From assembly GCA_016212845.1 (NCBI GenBank), contig JACRDR010000037.1:1-5543 (forward strand): a stretch of 5,543 nt of DNA, read 5' to 3'. Shown piece after piece: positions 1-4,835 of this stretch (position 1 is its first letter; every line of letters begins with the position of its first letter). The DNA is from Elusimicrobiota bacterium. Lineage in GTDB: Bacteria; Elusimicrobiota; Elusimicrobia; UBA1565; JACRDR01. A model generated the notes under the pieces. It did not search any database. It was not told the origin of the DNA and worked only from the letters and a program-made list of their open reading frames with translations. A program made the translations under genes and the position numbers.

Positions 1-30
1 AGATACATAACATACATTATCATTAGTCTT

Positions 31-47
31 GGGCGGGACCTCCGCCC
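31..47. other. Short GC hairpin at left edge
   Basis: GGGCGG (31-36) and CCGCCC (42-47) form a 6-bp stem around a 5-base loop. A second inverted repeat, TCGGACC / GGTCCGA, follows at about 54-80. Neither is followed by a T-run on either strand, so I do not call a terminator. Bases 1-30 are AT-rich and show no gene. The upstream neighbour is outside the window. Confidence 0.35.
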
Positions 48-109
48 GGACCTTCGGACCTGGATTCCGCCTGGGTCCGAGGCCTCTGGTCGCTGGTTTC
101 GGGCTGAGT

Positions 110-143
110 TATGATGATCCGGTCAGCCCGGCGCTGCCTGGAG
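110..143 (+). promoter_or_regulatory. Possible -10 box and ribosome binding site of the secreted-protein gene
   Basis: TATGAT at 110-115 matches five of six bases of the sigma70 -10 consensus, but no convincing -35 lies 16-18 bases upstream, so the promoter is tentative. GGAG at 140-143, five bases before the ATG at 149, is a good Shine-Dalgarno site. It supports 149 as the start rather than the in-frame ATG at 29. Confidence 0.4.
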
Positions 144-148
144 ATTCC

Positions 149-967
149 ATGCGAATGAGCGCCGGTCTTTCGTTGGTCTTGGCGGCCGTCCTGGCTGCCG
201 CAGTCCATGCCGCTGGACCCGGTCATTCGGGTCATATTTCGACCGGCGTTTTGGTGCTTCCGGGCCGCTCCGGAGTCATGGCGATTTTGGTTCATGGCTT
301 GCCCGGCGGCTACGGCGAATTGGTGGTTCAGCAGGGCTCTCGTTTGACCCCGCTGACTGAGCCGGAACTGGCGGCCGCGGGCATGCCGTTAGGCGCTCTC
401 CTGGCTCGCCTGGCGCCCTTTCTGGCGGGCTCCGGAGATCCGGCCTGGATTCAGGAGGTCCGGCGCTCCGGAACCCTCCCGGACGGCGCTGGACCCGAGA
501 TCCGCGAGGCCGTCCTGGGGCTCCTGACCGCGCTCGAGGCGAAGGAGCGCCGGGTTCCCGGGGTCTCTCATGCGGGCCACCGGTTCGAGCACGGATTCGT
601 TTCCCCCGGCCTGCGCGGCGCGGTCGAGATCCGTACCCATTCCACCCCCCGCCAGTACGGCGACGAATACCTGTTCGTCCGCGGCGGCCGCGCCTATGTC
701 ACGACCCGGCATCCGTTTCAGGGCGATCTCGATGTGGGCTATTTGGTGACCAATTTGGTCGGCGCGAAGATCGTCTTGGATCGCGCGCTCGAGGCGGAGC
801 GGACCGGCGTTCCGGACCAGTACGGCTACACCGTAGCGGGCCTCTACGCGCACGACTCGTTGAAGGTGCTGGAGGCGCTGCTCGATCGCCTGGAGGCCGA
901 GCGCGTGGCCGGGCCGACGCTCGCGTCCCGGCTCGCGCCCCTTTTGGTGCCGCCGGTCTACCGCTAG
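149..967 (+). CDS. Secreted protein of unknown function, 272 aa
   Basis: I do not recognise this family. The chosen start follows a GGAG ribosome binding site and opens directly on a Sec-type signal peptide: basic start MRM, a hydrophobic Leu/Ala/Val core to about residue 19, and a likely signal peptidase I site after VHA (residues 19-21). There is no lipobox cysteine, and no cysteine is visible in the mature chain. The mature protein is probably periplasmic or exported. Its N-terminal part is rich in Gly, Leu and Val (about 29-60). An Ala/Leu-rich, probably helical stretch follows (about 75-145). The second half carries a His-containing segment (about 150-170), a YLFVRGGRAYVTTRHPFQGDLD stretch near 190-215, and two further helices to the end. 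No catalytic signature can be assigned. An upstream in-frame ATG at 29 would add 40 residues before the signal peptide and is unlikely. The stop overlaps that of the convergent gene. The coding call is firm; the function is unknown. Confidence 0.8.
   Translation: MRMSAGLSLVLAAVLAAAVHAAGPGHSGHISTGVLVLPGRSGVMAILVHGLPGGYGELVVQQGSRLTPLTEPELAAAGMPLGALLARLAPFLAGSGDPAWIQEVRRSGTLPDGAGPEIREAVLGLLTALEAKERRVPGVSHAGHRFEHGFVSPGLRGAVEIRTHSTPRQYGDEYLFVRGGRAYVTTRHPFQGDLDVGYLVTNLVGAKIVLDRALEAERTGVPDQYGYTVAGLYAHDSLKVLEALLDRLEAERVAGPTLASRLAPLLVPPVYR
964..967. other. Shared CTAG: overlapping convergent stop codons
   Basis: The plus-strand gene stops with TAG at 965-967. The minus-strand gene stops with TAG read from 966 down to 964. 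The palindrome CTAG serves both, so the two genes overlap tail to tail by four bases. No hairpin with a T-run is visible on either side, so each transcript probably runs into the other gene and forms antisense RNA. Confidence 0.85.
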
Positions 968-1461
968 GCGCCGATCGTCTTGGAGCGGTCCGCGGCCAGC
1001 AGGAAGGCTTTGGCGCGGCCGGGGCCCGTAAGCTCGTAGCGGCGCGCGCGCCGGCTCCCGGAGGCCAGGAGCTCGCCCTTGGTGAGCGCGTCGGCTAGGA
1101 CGCGGTCGATTCGTCCGATGGGGTAGCCGGAGGCGCGCAGCCACTTGGCCAGTTGGGCCGCGGTCGGCTTCGCGATGTTTAGCAGGGCCGCCGCTCCCGC
1201 CAGAAGGATCAGGCAGGCGTCCTTTTCGGAGCGGCCATGGGGCTTGGCCCGCAATTGCAGGGCGCCGGACTTGGTGTCTAGGAGCTGCTCCCACTCCGGG
1301 GCGTCATACCCGCTTTCCTGGTTTTTCCCGGAAGCCTTGGGCCGCGCCTCTTCCAGGAACGCGCGGCGCTCGCTCTCCACGAACTCCGGAGAACCCTCGG
1401 CCTCGAGCTCCGCGCCGCTCGCCAGTTTAAGCCGCAATCGGTACCGGCTTGTCTCCCCCAT
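964..1461 (-). CDS. Winged-helix-like protein, 165 aa, function unknown
   Basis: The short soluble protein has two apparent parts. Residues 7-38 form a beta-hairpin-plus-helix segment (YRLRLKLASGAELEAEGSPEFVESER). Similar segments with a GxxEFV core occur in small uncharacterised prokaryotic proteins, as far as I recall. After a charged linker (about 40-78), residues 79-155 look like a winged helix: a first helix (SEKDACLILLAGAAALLN), a helix-turn-helix-like region (TAAQLAKWLRASGYPIGRIDR, then VLADALTKGELL), and a basic wing (SGSRRARRYELTGPGRAKA). This suggests a DNA-binding or regulatory protein, but no target can be named. There is no signal peptide or membrane segment, so it is probably cytoplasmic. 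The start at 1461 has no Shine-Dalgarno site, and the predicted transcript begins one or two bases before it, which suggests leaderless translation. DnaA-box-like sites lie just upstream of the -35. It converges with the secreted-protein gene and shares a CTAG with it. Confidence 0.75.
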   Translation of the reverse strand: MGETSRYRLRLKLASGAELEAEGSPEFVESERRAFLEEARPKASGKNQESGYDAPEWEQLLDTKSGALQLRAKPHGRSEKDACLILLAGAAALLNIAKPTAAQLAKWLRASGYPIGRIDRVLADALTKGELLASGSRRARRYELTGPGRAKAFLLAADRSKTIGA

Positions 1462-1468
1462 CGCCGCG

Positions 1469-1497
1469 ATTATGCCAAGAACGCGGACTTAAGTCAA
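1469..1497 (-). promoter_or_regulatory. sigma70-type promoter for the winged-helix gene
   Basis: Read on the minus strand, TTGACT (1497-1492) and CATAAT (1474-1469) are separated by exactly 17 bases. Each matches five of six consensus positions. The expected transcription start is about 1462-1463, one or two bases before the ATG at 1461, which predicts a leaderless mRNA. The absence of a Shine-Dalgarno sequence agrees with this. Confidence 0.7.
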
Positions 1498-1502
1498 AGG
1501 CA

Positions 1503-1523
1503 TGTGGACAACCCTGTGGATAG
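1503..1523 (-). promoter_or_regulatory. Pair of DnaA-box-like 9-mers
   Basis: On the minus strand, CTATCCACA (1523-1515) and TTGTCCACA (1511-1503) lie in the same orientation, three bases apart. Each differs at one position from the DnaA box TTATCCACA. They sit 5 to 25 bases upstream of the -35 of the winged-helix gene, at the edge of a relatively AT-rich stretch. They could be a DnaA-responsive regulatory site or part of an origin. No dnaA, dnaN or other replication gene is in view, so the role is open. Confidence 0.4.
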
Positions 1524-1544
1524 CGGATGTTTAAGCCAGCGGGT

Positions 1545-1567
1545 CCGACATAAACACCGACACAAAC
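1545..1567 (+). repeat. Direct repeat CCGACAYAAAC, 12-base period
   Basis: CCGACATAAAC (1545-1555) and CCGACACAAAC (1557-1567) are identical at 10 of 11 bases, with starts 12 bases apart. GTTTAAG-type motifs occur nearby at about 1529-1535 and 1593-1599. From about 1524 to 1620 I see no gene. The stretch is clearly more AT-rich than its surroundings, with TTTTATAT near 1580-1588. It could be an operator or a small iteron-like array. Confidence 0.4.
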
Positions 1568-1620
1568 GCCAAGTTTAGGTTTTATATGTCACGTTTAAGA
1601 CAAGAGCCTGGGGATAGATT

Positions 1621-1644
1621 GGGGACAGTCCCCTCGTTCGGGTT
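1621..1644 (+). repeat. Left terminal inverted repeat (24 bp)
   Basis: It begins with GGGGACAGTCCCC and continues with TCGTTCGGGTT. It is the perfect reverse complement of 1830-1853. The outer 13 bases can also fold on themselves, with 6-bp arms around a single central A. Confidence 0.85.
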
Positions 1645-1689
1645 CCGTTCGGGTCGGGCTTGGCTCCCGCCGCCCGGCGTTCGGAGCCA

Positions 1690-1769
1690 GGGTCCGGGCC
1701 GGGTGTTCGGGCGGAGTTGAGCGGGGCTGGGAAGGAGGGCCCGGGATCGGGCTCGGAAGGGGGCTCGGG
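1690..1769 (+). other. Cluster of G-quadruplex motifs inside the element
   Basis: Three arrangements of four G-runs with loops of 1-7 bases occur here. The first has runs at 1690-1692, 1696-1698, 1701-1703 and 1709-1711 (loops 3, 2, 5). The second has runs at 1723-1726, 1729-1731, 1737-1739 and 1743-1745 (loops 2, 5, 3). The third has runs at 1743-1745, 1749-1751, 1759-1763 and 1767-1769 (loops 3, 7, 3). The second and third share one run. All are on the plus strand, which is the template strand for transcription coming from the 1858-3192 gene. Confidence 0.6.
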
Positions 1770-1829
1770 AACGAGGCGGGAAGGCCTTGGGAGCGCCTTA
1801 GGGAAGGGGTCCGGAGGCAAACCCGACGC

Positions 1830-1853
1830 AACCCGAACGAGGGGACTGTCCCC
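1830..1853 (-). repeat. Right terminal inverted repeat (24 bp)
   Basis: This is the perfect reverse complement of 1621-1644. It ends with GGGGACTGTCCCC at 1841-1853, four bases before the stop codon (1858-1860, minus strand) of the neighbouring barrel gene. Confidence 0.85.
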
Positions 1854-1857
1854 GTTT

Positions 1858-3192
1858 CTAGAAGCGTCCGGAGAACTCGAGCATGATGCGGCGTGACGAG
1901 TTCTTATTGGTCGCCAAGGCAGGCCCGGCCGTAAACAGCGCGCCGGCCAGGGTGACGGTGAAGCGGTCCCGAAAGCCGTAACGGGCCCGGAGATCGTACT
2001 CGTGGCCCAGCGTCCGATGCGGTCCGACGTTGCGGTCGGCTTGGAACAGCCAGAAATCGAGGTCGAAGGCCACGCCGCGGTACATGGGCGGGGTGAACCC
2101 TATCCCCACCGAAATGATGCCGCTGGCGCCCGCCGGGAGGCCGCTGGCGGTGGACGTGGACTGGCCGCCGAACGCGTCGTAGGGCGTCGCCTGGAAGAAA
2201 TCGCCGAAGCCGGAGCGCTCGAGGCCATCGAACCGGTGGCCGTAGGACGGAAAGAACCCCTCGTCCGTGGACCCGGTTCCCCCGCTGTCGCCGCTGCCGC
2301 GCGCGGCGGTCAGCCGGGCGATGCCTTCCTCTCCCTTGAAGAAGGACTGCTTCCACTTGGCGCGCATCACCTGGGCGTTGGAGTTGTAGGTAACGTGGTT
2401 GCCGATCGGCGCCGGTCCGGTCGGGTTCGCGGAGCCTTTCTGCATCGCGGCTTCGCCGTCGAAGAATAGCGGGCCGAAGTTGATGAGGTAGCGGGCGCTG
2501 GTGAAGCTGCGCGTGGCCCGGCCCACCGGCACTCCCGCGGCCATCGTCTGGCTGAGCTCGCGCTCGAACATCTGGTTGAACTGCCAGGTGCCTTCGGAGG
2601 GCACCTCGAGCGACGCTCCGAAGATCGTGAGGCTGTTGGCGAGCATCTGGTGGTTGCGGGGCTGGAAGATGTAGCCGTCCAGCTTCATGTCCCACCAGGG
2701 CAGACTGCCGCGGGCCGAGACGCCGGTGAGCCCCGCGCCGTCGTCCGAGAGCAGGAGGCCGCTGCCGACCGTGTACGCCTGCTGGCCCATCGTGACGTCC
2801 ATCGGGTAGCCGAAGAGGCCGTGGGCGCGCAGGTACGCGTTCTCGATGAACGGCATGAACTCTACGTTCGGGTAGCGCTGGGCCGCCTGGTCGAACGGCG
2901 CGAGGACCGGTCCGGTCGAGCCGGCCACGCCGACCGCGCGGAGGGACAGCGCGACGTCCATCGTCACGGGCTCGGGGCCGCTCCCCCCCGTCAGTTCGAT
3001 GTCGCGCACCGCGAAGCCCAGACGCGCGTTCTGGCTGAGGAAGGACTTGTTCTGCACCGGATCCGAGATGTGCATGTTCTTGTACGACACACCGCGGAGC
3101 TTATAGGCCGTGGAAACGTCGAGGCGGGCGGCGCCGAAGACCGGAGGCGCCAGGACCAGCGCGGCAAGGGCGATGCCCAGTGGCCTACGCAT
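1858..3192 (-). CDS. Outer-membrane beta-barrel protein, alginate-export-like, 444 aa
   Basis: The protein is probably an outer-membrane channel. It starts with a Sec signal peptide (MRRPLG, hydrophobic core to residue 19, cleavage near FGA at 19-21) and ends in SGRF, the terminal phenylalanine typical of barrels inserted by the BAM machinery. Amphipathic strands alternate with Gly/Ser-rich loops throughout. Residues 116-152 (ENAYLRAHGLFG, then MGQQAYTVGSGLLLSDDG), 311-331 (EGFFPSYGHRFDG and following) and 395-423 (LGHEYDLRARYGF, then ALFTAG) resemble conserved blocks of the alginate-export (AlgE-like) barrel family as I know it. The substrate cannot be inferred, and alginate itself is not implied. 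ATG 3192 is preferred over a GTG at 3231, because it opens directly on the signal peptide. No Shine-Dalgarno site precedes it. It is separated from the upstream porin gene by a terminator, so it needs its own promoter. The inverted-repeat element begins four bases after its stop. Confidence 0.85.
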   Translation of the reverse strand: MRRPLGIALAALVLAPPVFGAARLDVSTAYKLRGVSYKNMHISDPVQNKSFLSQNARLGFAVRDIELTGGSGPEPVTMDVALSLRAVGVAGSTGPVLAPFDQAAQRYPNVEFMPFIENAYLRAHGLFGYPMDVTMGQQAYTVGSGLLLSDDGAGLTGVSARGSLPWWDMKLDGYIFQPRNHQMLANSLTIFGASLEVPSEGTWQFNQMFERELSQTMAAGVPVGRATRSFTSARYLINFGPLFFDGEAAMQKGSANPTGPAPIGNHVTYNSNAQVMRAKWKQSFFKGEEGIARLTAARGSGDSGGTGSTDEGFFPSYGHRFDGLERSGFGDFFQATPYDAFGGQSTSTASGLPAGASGIISVGIGFTPPMYRGVAFDLDFWLFQADRNVGPHRTLGHEYDLRARYGFRDRFTVTLAGALFTAGPALATNKNSSRRIMLEFSGRF

Positions 3193-3201
3193 GCGGACGG
3201 G

Positions 3202-3210
3202 ATCGTAGCA
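3202..3210 (-). promoter_or_regulatory. Possible extended -10 promoter of the 444-aa barrel gene
   Basis: On the minus strand, TGC followed by TACGAT (3210-3202) has the TGn extension and matches four of six -10 positions. No good -35 is seen. Transcription would begin about 3195-3196, three or four bases before the ATG at 3192, again giving a nearly leaderless mRNA. A weaker alternative is TATATC at 3233-3238. Confidence 0.35.
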
Positions 3211-3251
3211 AAAAAATCCAGGCACCGGCACGGATATACCGCGAGTTGCGT

Positions 3252-3290
3252 AAAAAAGAAAGACCCCCCGGCCGGAGCCGGGGGGTCTTT
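3252..3290 (-). terminator. Intrinsic terminator of the 509-aa porin gene
   Basis: AAAGACCCCCC (3259-3269) pairs perfectly with GGGGGGTCTTT (3280-3290), and GGC/GCC inside extends the stem to 14 bp. Read on the minus strand the loop is C(UCCG)G, an exceptionally stable UNCG-type tetraloop. The stem is followed by C and six T (3258-3252). The plus strand has no T-run after the stem, so it acts for the minus strand. It begins 16 bases after the porin stop codon. Confidence 0.92.
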
Positions 3291-3305
3291 ACTTGCGATA
3301 TCAGC

Positions 3306-4835
3306 TTAGAACTTAACGCTGACGTCGGCGAACAGCATCGTGGCCGGGTTAACGCCCACGCCCGCGCCGCCGGAGGCCGCGCGCACCGACTCCTTGATGA
3401 AGCCGCCGGGGGCGAACGTCGCCCAACCGCCGGACAGCATCACGTTCTCGGAGTGCGCCCAGTCGAGCTGGACGTCGAGTTCCGAGCCGATGTGCCGGTT
3501 GCCGACCGCCGTCGCAGGGGTCGCGCCGACCTGCGTCGCCCGCTGGTAGTTGAAGTCCCAGTAGGACACGCCGAGGGTCGACTTCTGATGCCGCGCACAG
3601 TTGAACTTCAGGCCGCCGCCCCAGATGATGCGGTTGGTGAGGCCCGGAGCCGCAACGCCGCCAACGCCGTCGTAGGTGGTGATACCGCCGCCGATCGCGT
3701 TGCCGAGGTTGTACGAGCTCACCGAGTTGAACCGGCCATACATCACGCCCGGACGGAAGTCCGAGGCGATGGTGGTGAAGTTCTCGTTGTGGCGCGAGCC
3801 CGTGTTGTGCCGTCCGGAGCCCCAGCCCCAGGTCGCCCAGGGAGTGAAGCCGCCGATGTCGGCCACGTCCATCTTGTAGCCGGCGTCGAGCAGGATGGCC
3901 TTGCCGATGTAGTTCGCGCTGGCGGCCGGAAGACCGGTCGCAGCGGTCGCGTTGTTGCGGTTCGTGCCGGCGTTCAAGGCAACGGTTCCGGAGAACCAGC
4001 CGCCCATCGCCTCACCCTTGACCTTGGCGCCGTAGAGCCAGAGGTTGTCGTTGAGGCCGCCCGCAGTCGCCGCGCCGGGCGCGGTGCCGAGCGCCGCACC
4101 GGCGTGCGTAACCTGGTTCCAGACGAAGGTGTTGACCTTCACCGGGAGCATCTTCCAGGCCACGTCGATGCCGCGAACGTCCACGTCCGCGCCGGCAACG
4201 ACGCCGACGGCGGAGCCCGCGGTCTTGCCCGCGATGCCCTGGAAGTTCATCCAGTCGTTGGACGCCGAGACCGCCGCCGCGTCGATCGCGGTGACGAAGA
4301 GGCCGTACACGTTCTTCGGGCCCCAGAAGGCGACCAAGTCGCCGGGCTCGCCCCAGAACTGGCGGCCGAGCGTGGTGTCGAGGTGACCGAACAGCTTGTC
4401 GACCTTCACCCACGCTTCGTTCACGAACGTGTTTCCGAGCACGCCGTTCGTCGCCGTACCCGCGGTGTCGCGGTGACCCAGCGCCTGGCTGCCCGCCGCG
4501 CCCTGACCGGCCGAGCCGGTGGTACCCCAGGTGCGGTCGTTCTTGCGAAGGCTGACCTTCGCGTGAACGTCGTCCAGCAGGTCCCAGCTGAGACCCGCGA
4601 TCACGCGAGTCTGCGACGTTCCGAGCAGGTCGTTGCCGGTGTAGGCTCCGAAAGCGCCGACCGCGCCGCCGCCGTTCGCGTTTTGCTGCGTCCGAAGGTC
4701 ACCGATGTTGCGGGACGAGACCATCTGCAGGTCCACGCTACCGGTGGTCTTCAGGTTCTTAAGAAGTTCAGCGCTGGCCGGCCCCGAAGGAAGAACAAGG
4801 GCCAGGGTCAGTGCAGAACCCAGGAGCATCTTCAT
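3306..4835 (-). CDS. Outer-membrane porin-like beta-barrel protein, 509 aa
   Basis: It is a probable abundant outer-membrane channel. The signal peptide is clear: MKMLLGSALTLALVLPSG with a likely cleavage after ASA (residues 20-22). The mature chain alternates amphipathic strands with Gly/Ala/Asn/Thr-rich loops, has one cysteine (C413) and ends in DVSVKF, a BAM-type C-terminus. Residues 138-172 (VNEAWVKVDKLFGHLDTTLG, then RQFWGEPGDLVAFWG) and 449-477 (IGSELDVQLDWAHSENVMLS, then GGWATFAPG) line up with blocks at 116-152 and 395-423 of the neighbouring 444-aa barrel. The two are therefore probably distant members of one alginate-export-like family. An AAGGGAGGT site six bases upstream makes the ATG at 4835 secure. 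Expression looks strong: near-consensus promoter with A-tract, about 120 bases of structured leader, excellent ribosome binding site and a strong terminator. It is a single-gene transcript. The substrate is unknown. Confidence 0.88.
   Translation of the reverse strand: MKMLLGSALTLALVLPSGPASAELLKNLKTTGSVDLQMVSSRNIGDLRTQQNANGGGAVGAFGAYTGNDLLGTSQTRVIAGLSWDLLDDVHAKVSLRKNDRTWGTTGSAGQGAAGSQALGHRDTAGTATNGVLGNTFVNEAWVKVDKLFGHLDTTLGRQFWGEPGDLVAFWGPKNVYGLFVTAIDAAAVSASNDWMNFQGIAGKTAGSAVGVVAGADVDVRGIDVAWKMLPVKVNTFVWNQVTHAGAALGTAPGAATAGGLNDNLWLYGAKVKGEAMGGWFSGTVALNAGTNRNNATAATGLPAASANYIGKAILLDAGYKMDVADIGGFTPWATWGWGSGRHNTGSRHNENFTTIASDFRPGVMYGRFNSVSSYNLGNAIGGGITTYDGVGGVAAPGLTNRIIWGGGLKFNCARHQKSTLGVSYWDFNYQRATQVGATPATAVGNRHIGSELDVQLDWAHSENVMLSGGWATFAPGGFIKESVRAASGGAGVGVNPATMLFADVSVKF

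Larger units (their letters stand above)
1621..1853. mobile_element. MITE-like or REP-type inverted-repeat element, 233 bp
   Basis: The first 24 bases (1621-1644) and the last 24 bases (1830-1853) are perfect reverse complements of each other. Each outer end is itself a near-palindrome, GGGGACAGTCCCC (1621-1633) and GGGGACTGTCCCC (1841-1853). Complementarity resumes farther in: 1653-1667 pairs with 1813-1827 at 13 of 15 positions. The interior is strongly G-rich on the plus strand and has no convincing gene. No target-site duplication is obvious; the flanks read TAGATT on the left and GTTTCTA on the right. The GGGGACAGTCCCC core resembles dispersed palindromes I recall from several bacterial genomes, but which family it belongs to is unconfirmed. 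It starts just after the stop of the 1858-3192 gene and could fold in its 3' untranslated RNA. It probably moves by a transposase encoded elsewhere, if it moves at all. Confidence 0.7.

Noticed and set aside
29..148. The 40-codon in-frame extension upstream of the secreted-protein gene.
   Set aside because: It would bury the signal peptide, has no ribosome binding site, and crosses the hairpin at 31-47. The ATG at 149 has a well-placed GGAG.
389..1294. A 301-codon minus-strand frame across the secreted-protein gene and part of the winged-helix gene.
   Set aside because: It overlaps two better-supported genes, its product is Arg/Pro/Gly-rich and low in complexity, and no initiation signal precedes it.
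1575..1896. Short frames on both strands across the inverted-repeat element, each giving a peptide with TRTRGLSP.
   Set aside because: The peptide comes from translating the inverted repeat in both directions, so the same string appears at both ends. The rest is Gly/Pro/Arg/Ser-rich. These are artefacts of the repeat, not genes.
3193..3231. A GTG start 13 codons upstream for the 444-aa barrel protein.
   Set aside because: It would put MPVPGFFCYDPVR before the signal peptide, and no ribosome binding site supports it.
2650..3309. A 219-codon plus-strand frame opposite the start of the 444-aa barrel gene.
   Set aside because: It is a shadow frame, Arg/Val/Ala-rich, and runs into the terminator hairpin of the porin gene. 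It has no domain or start signal.
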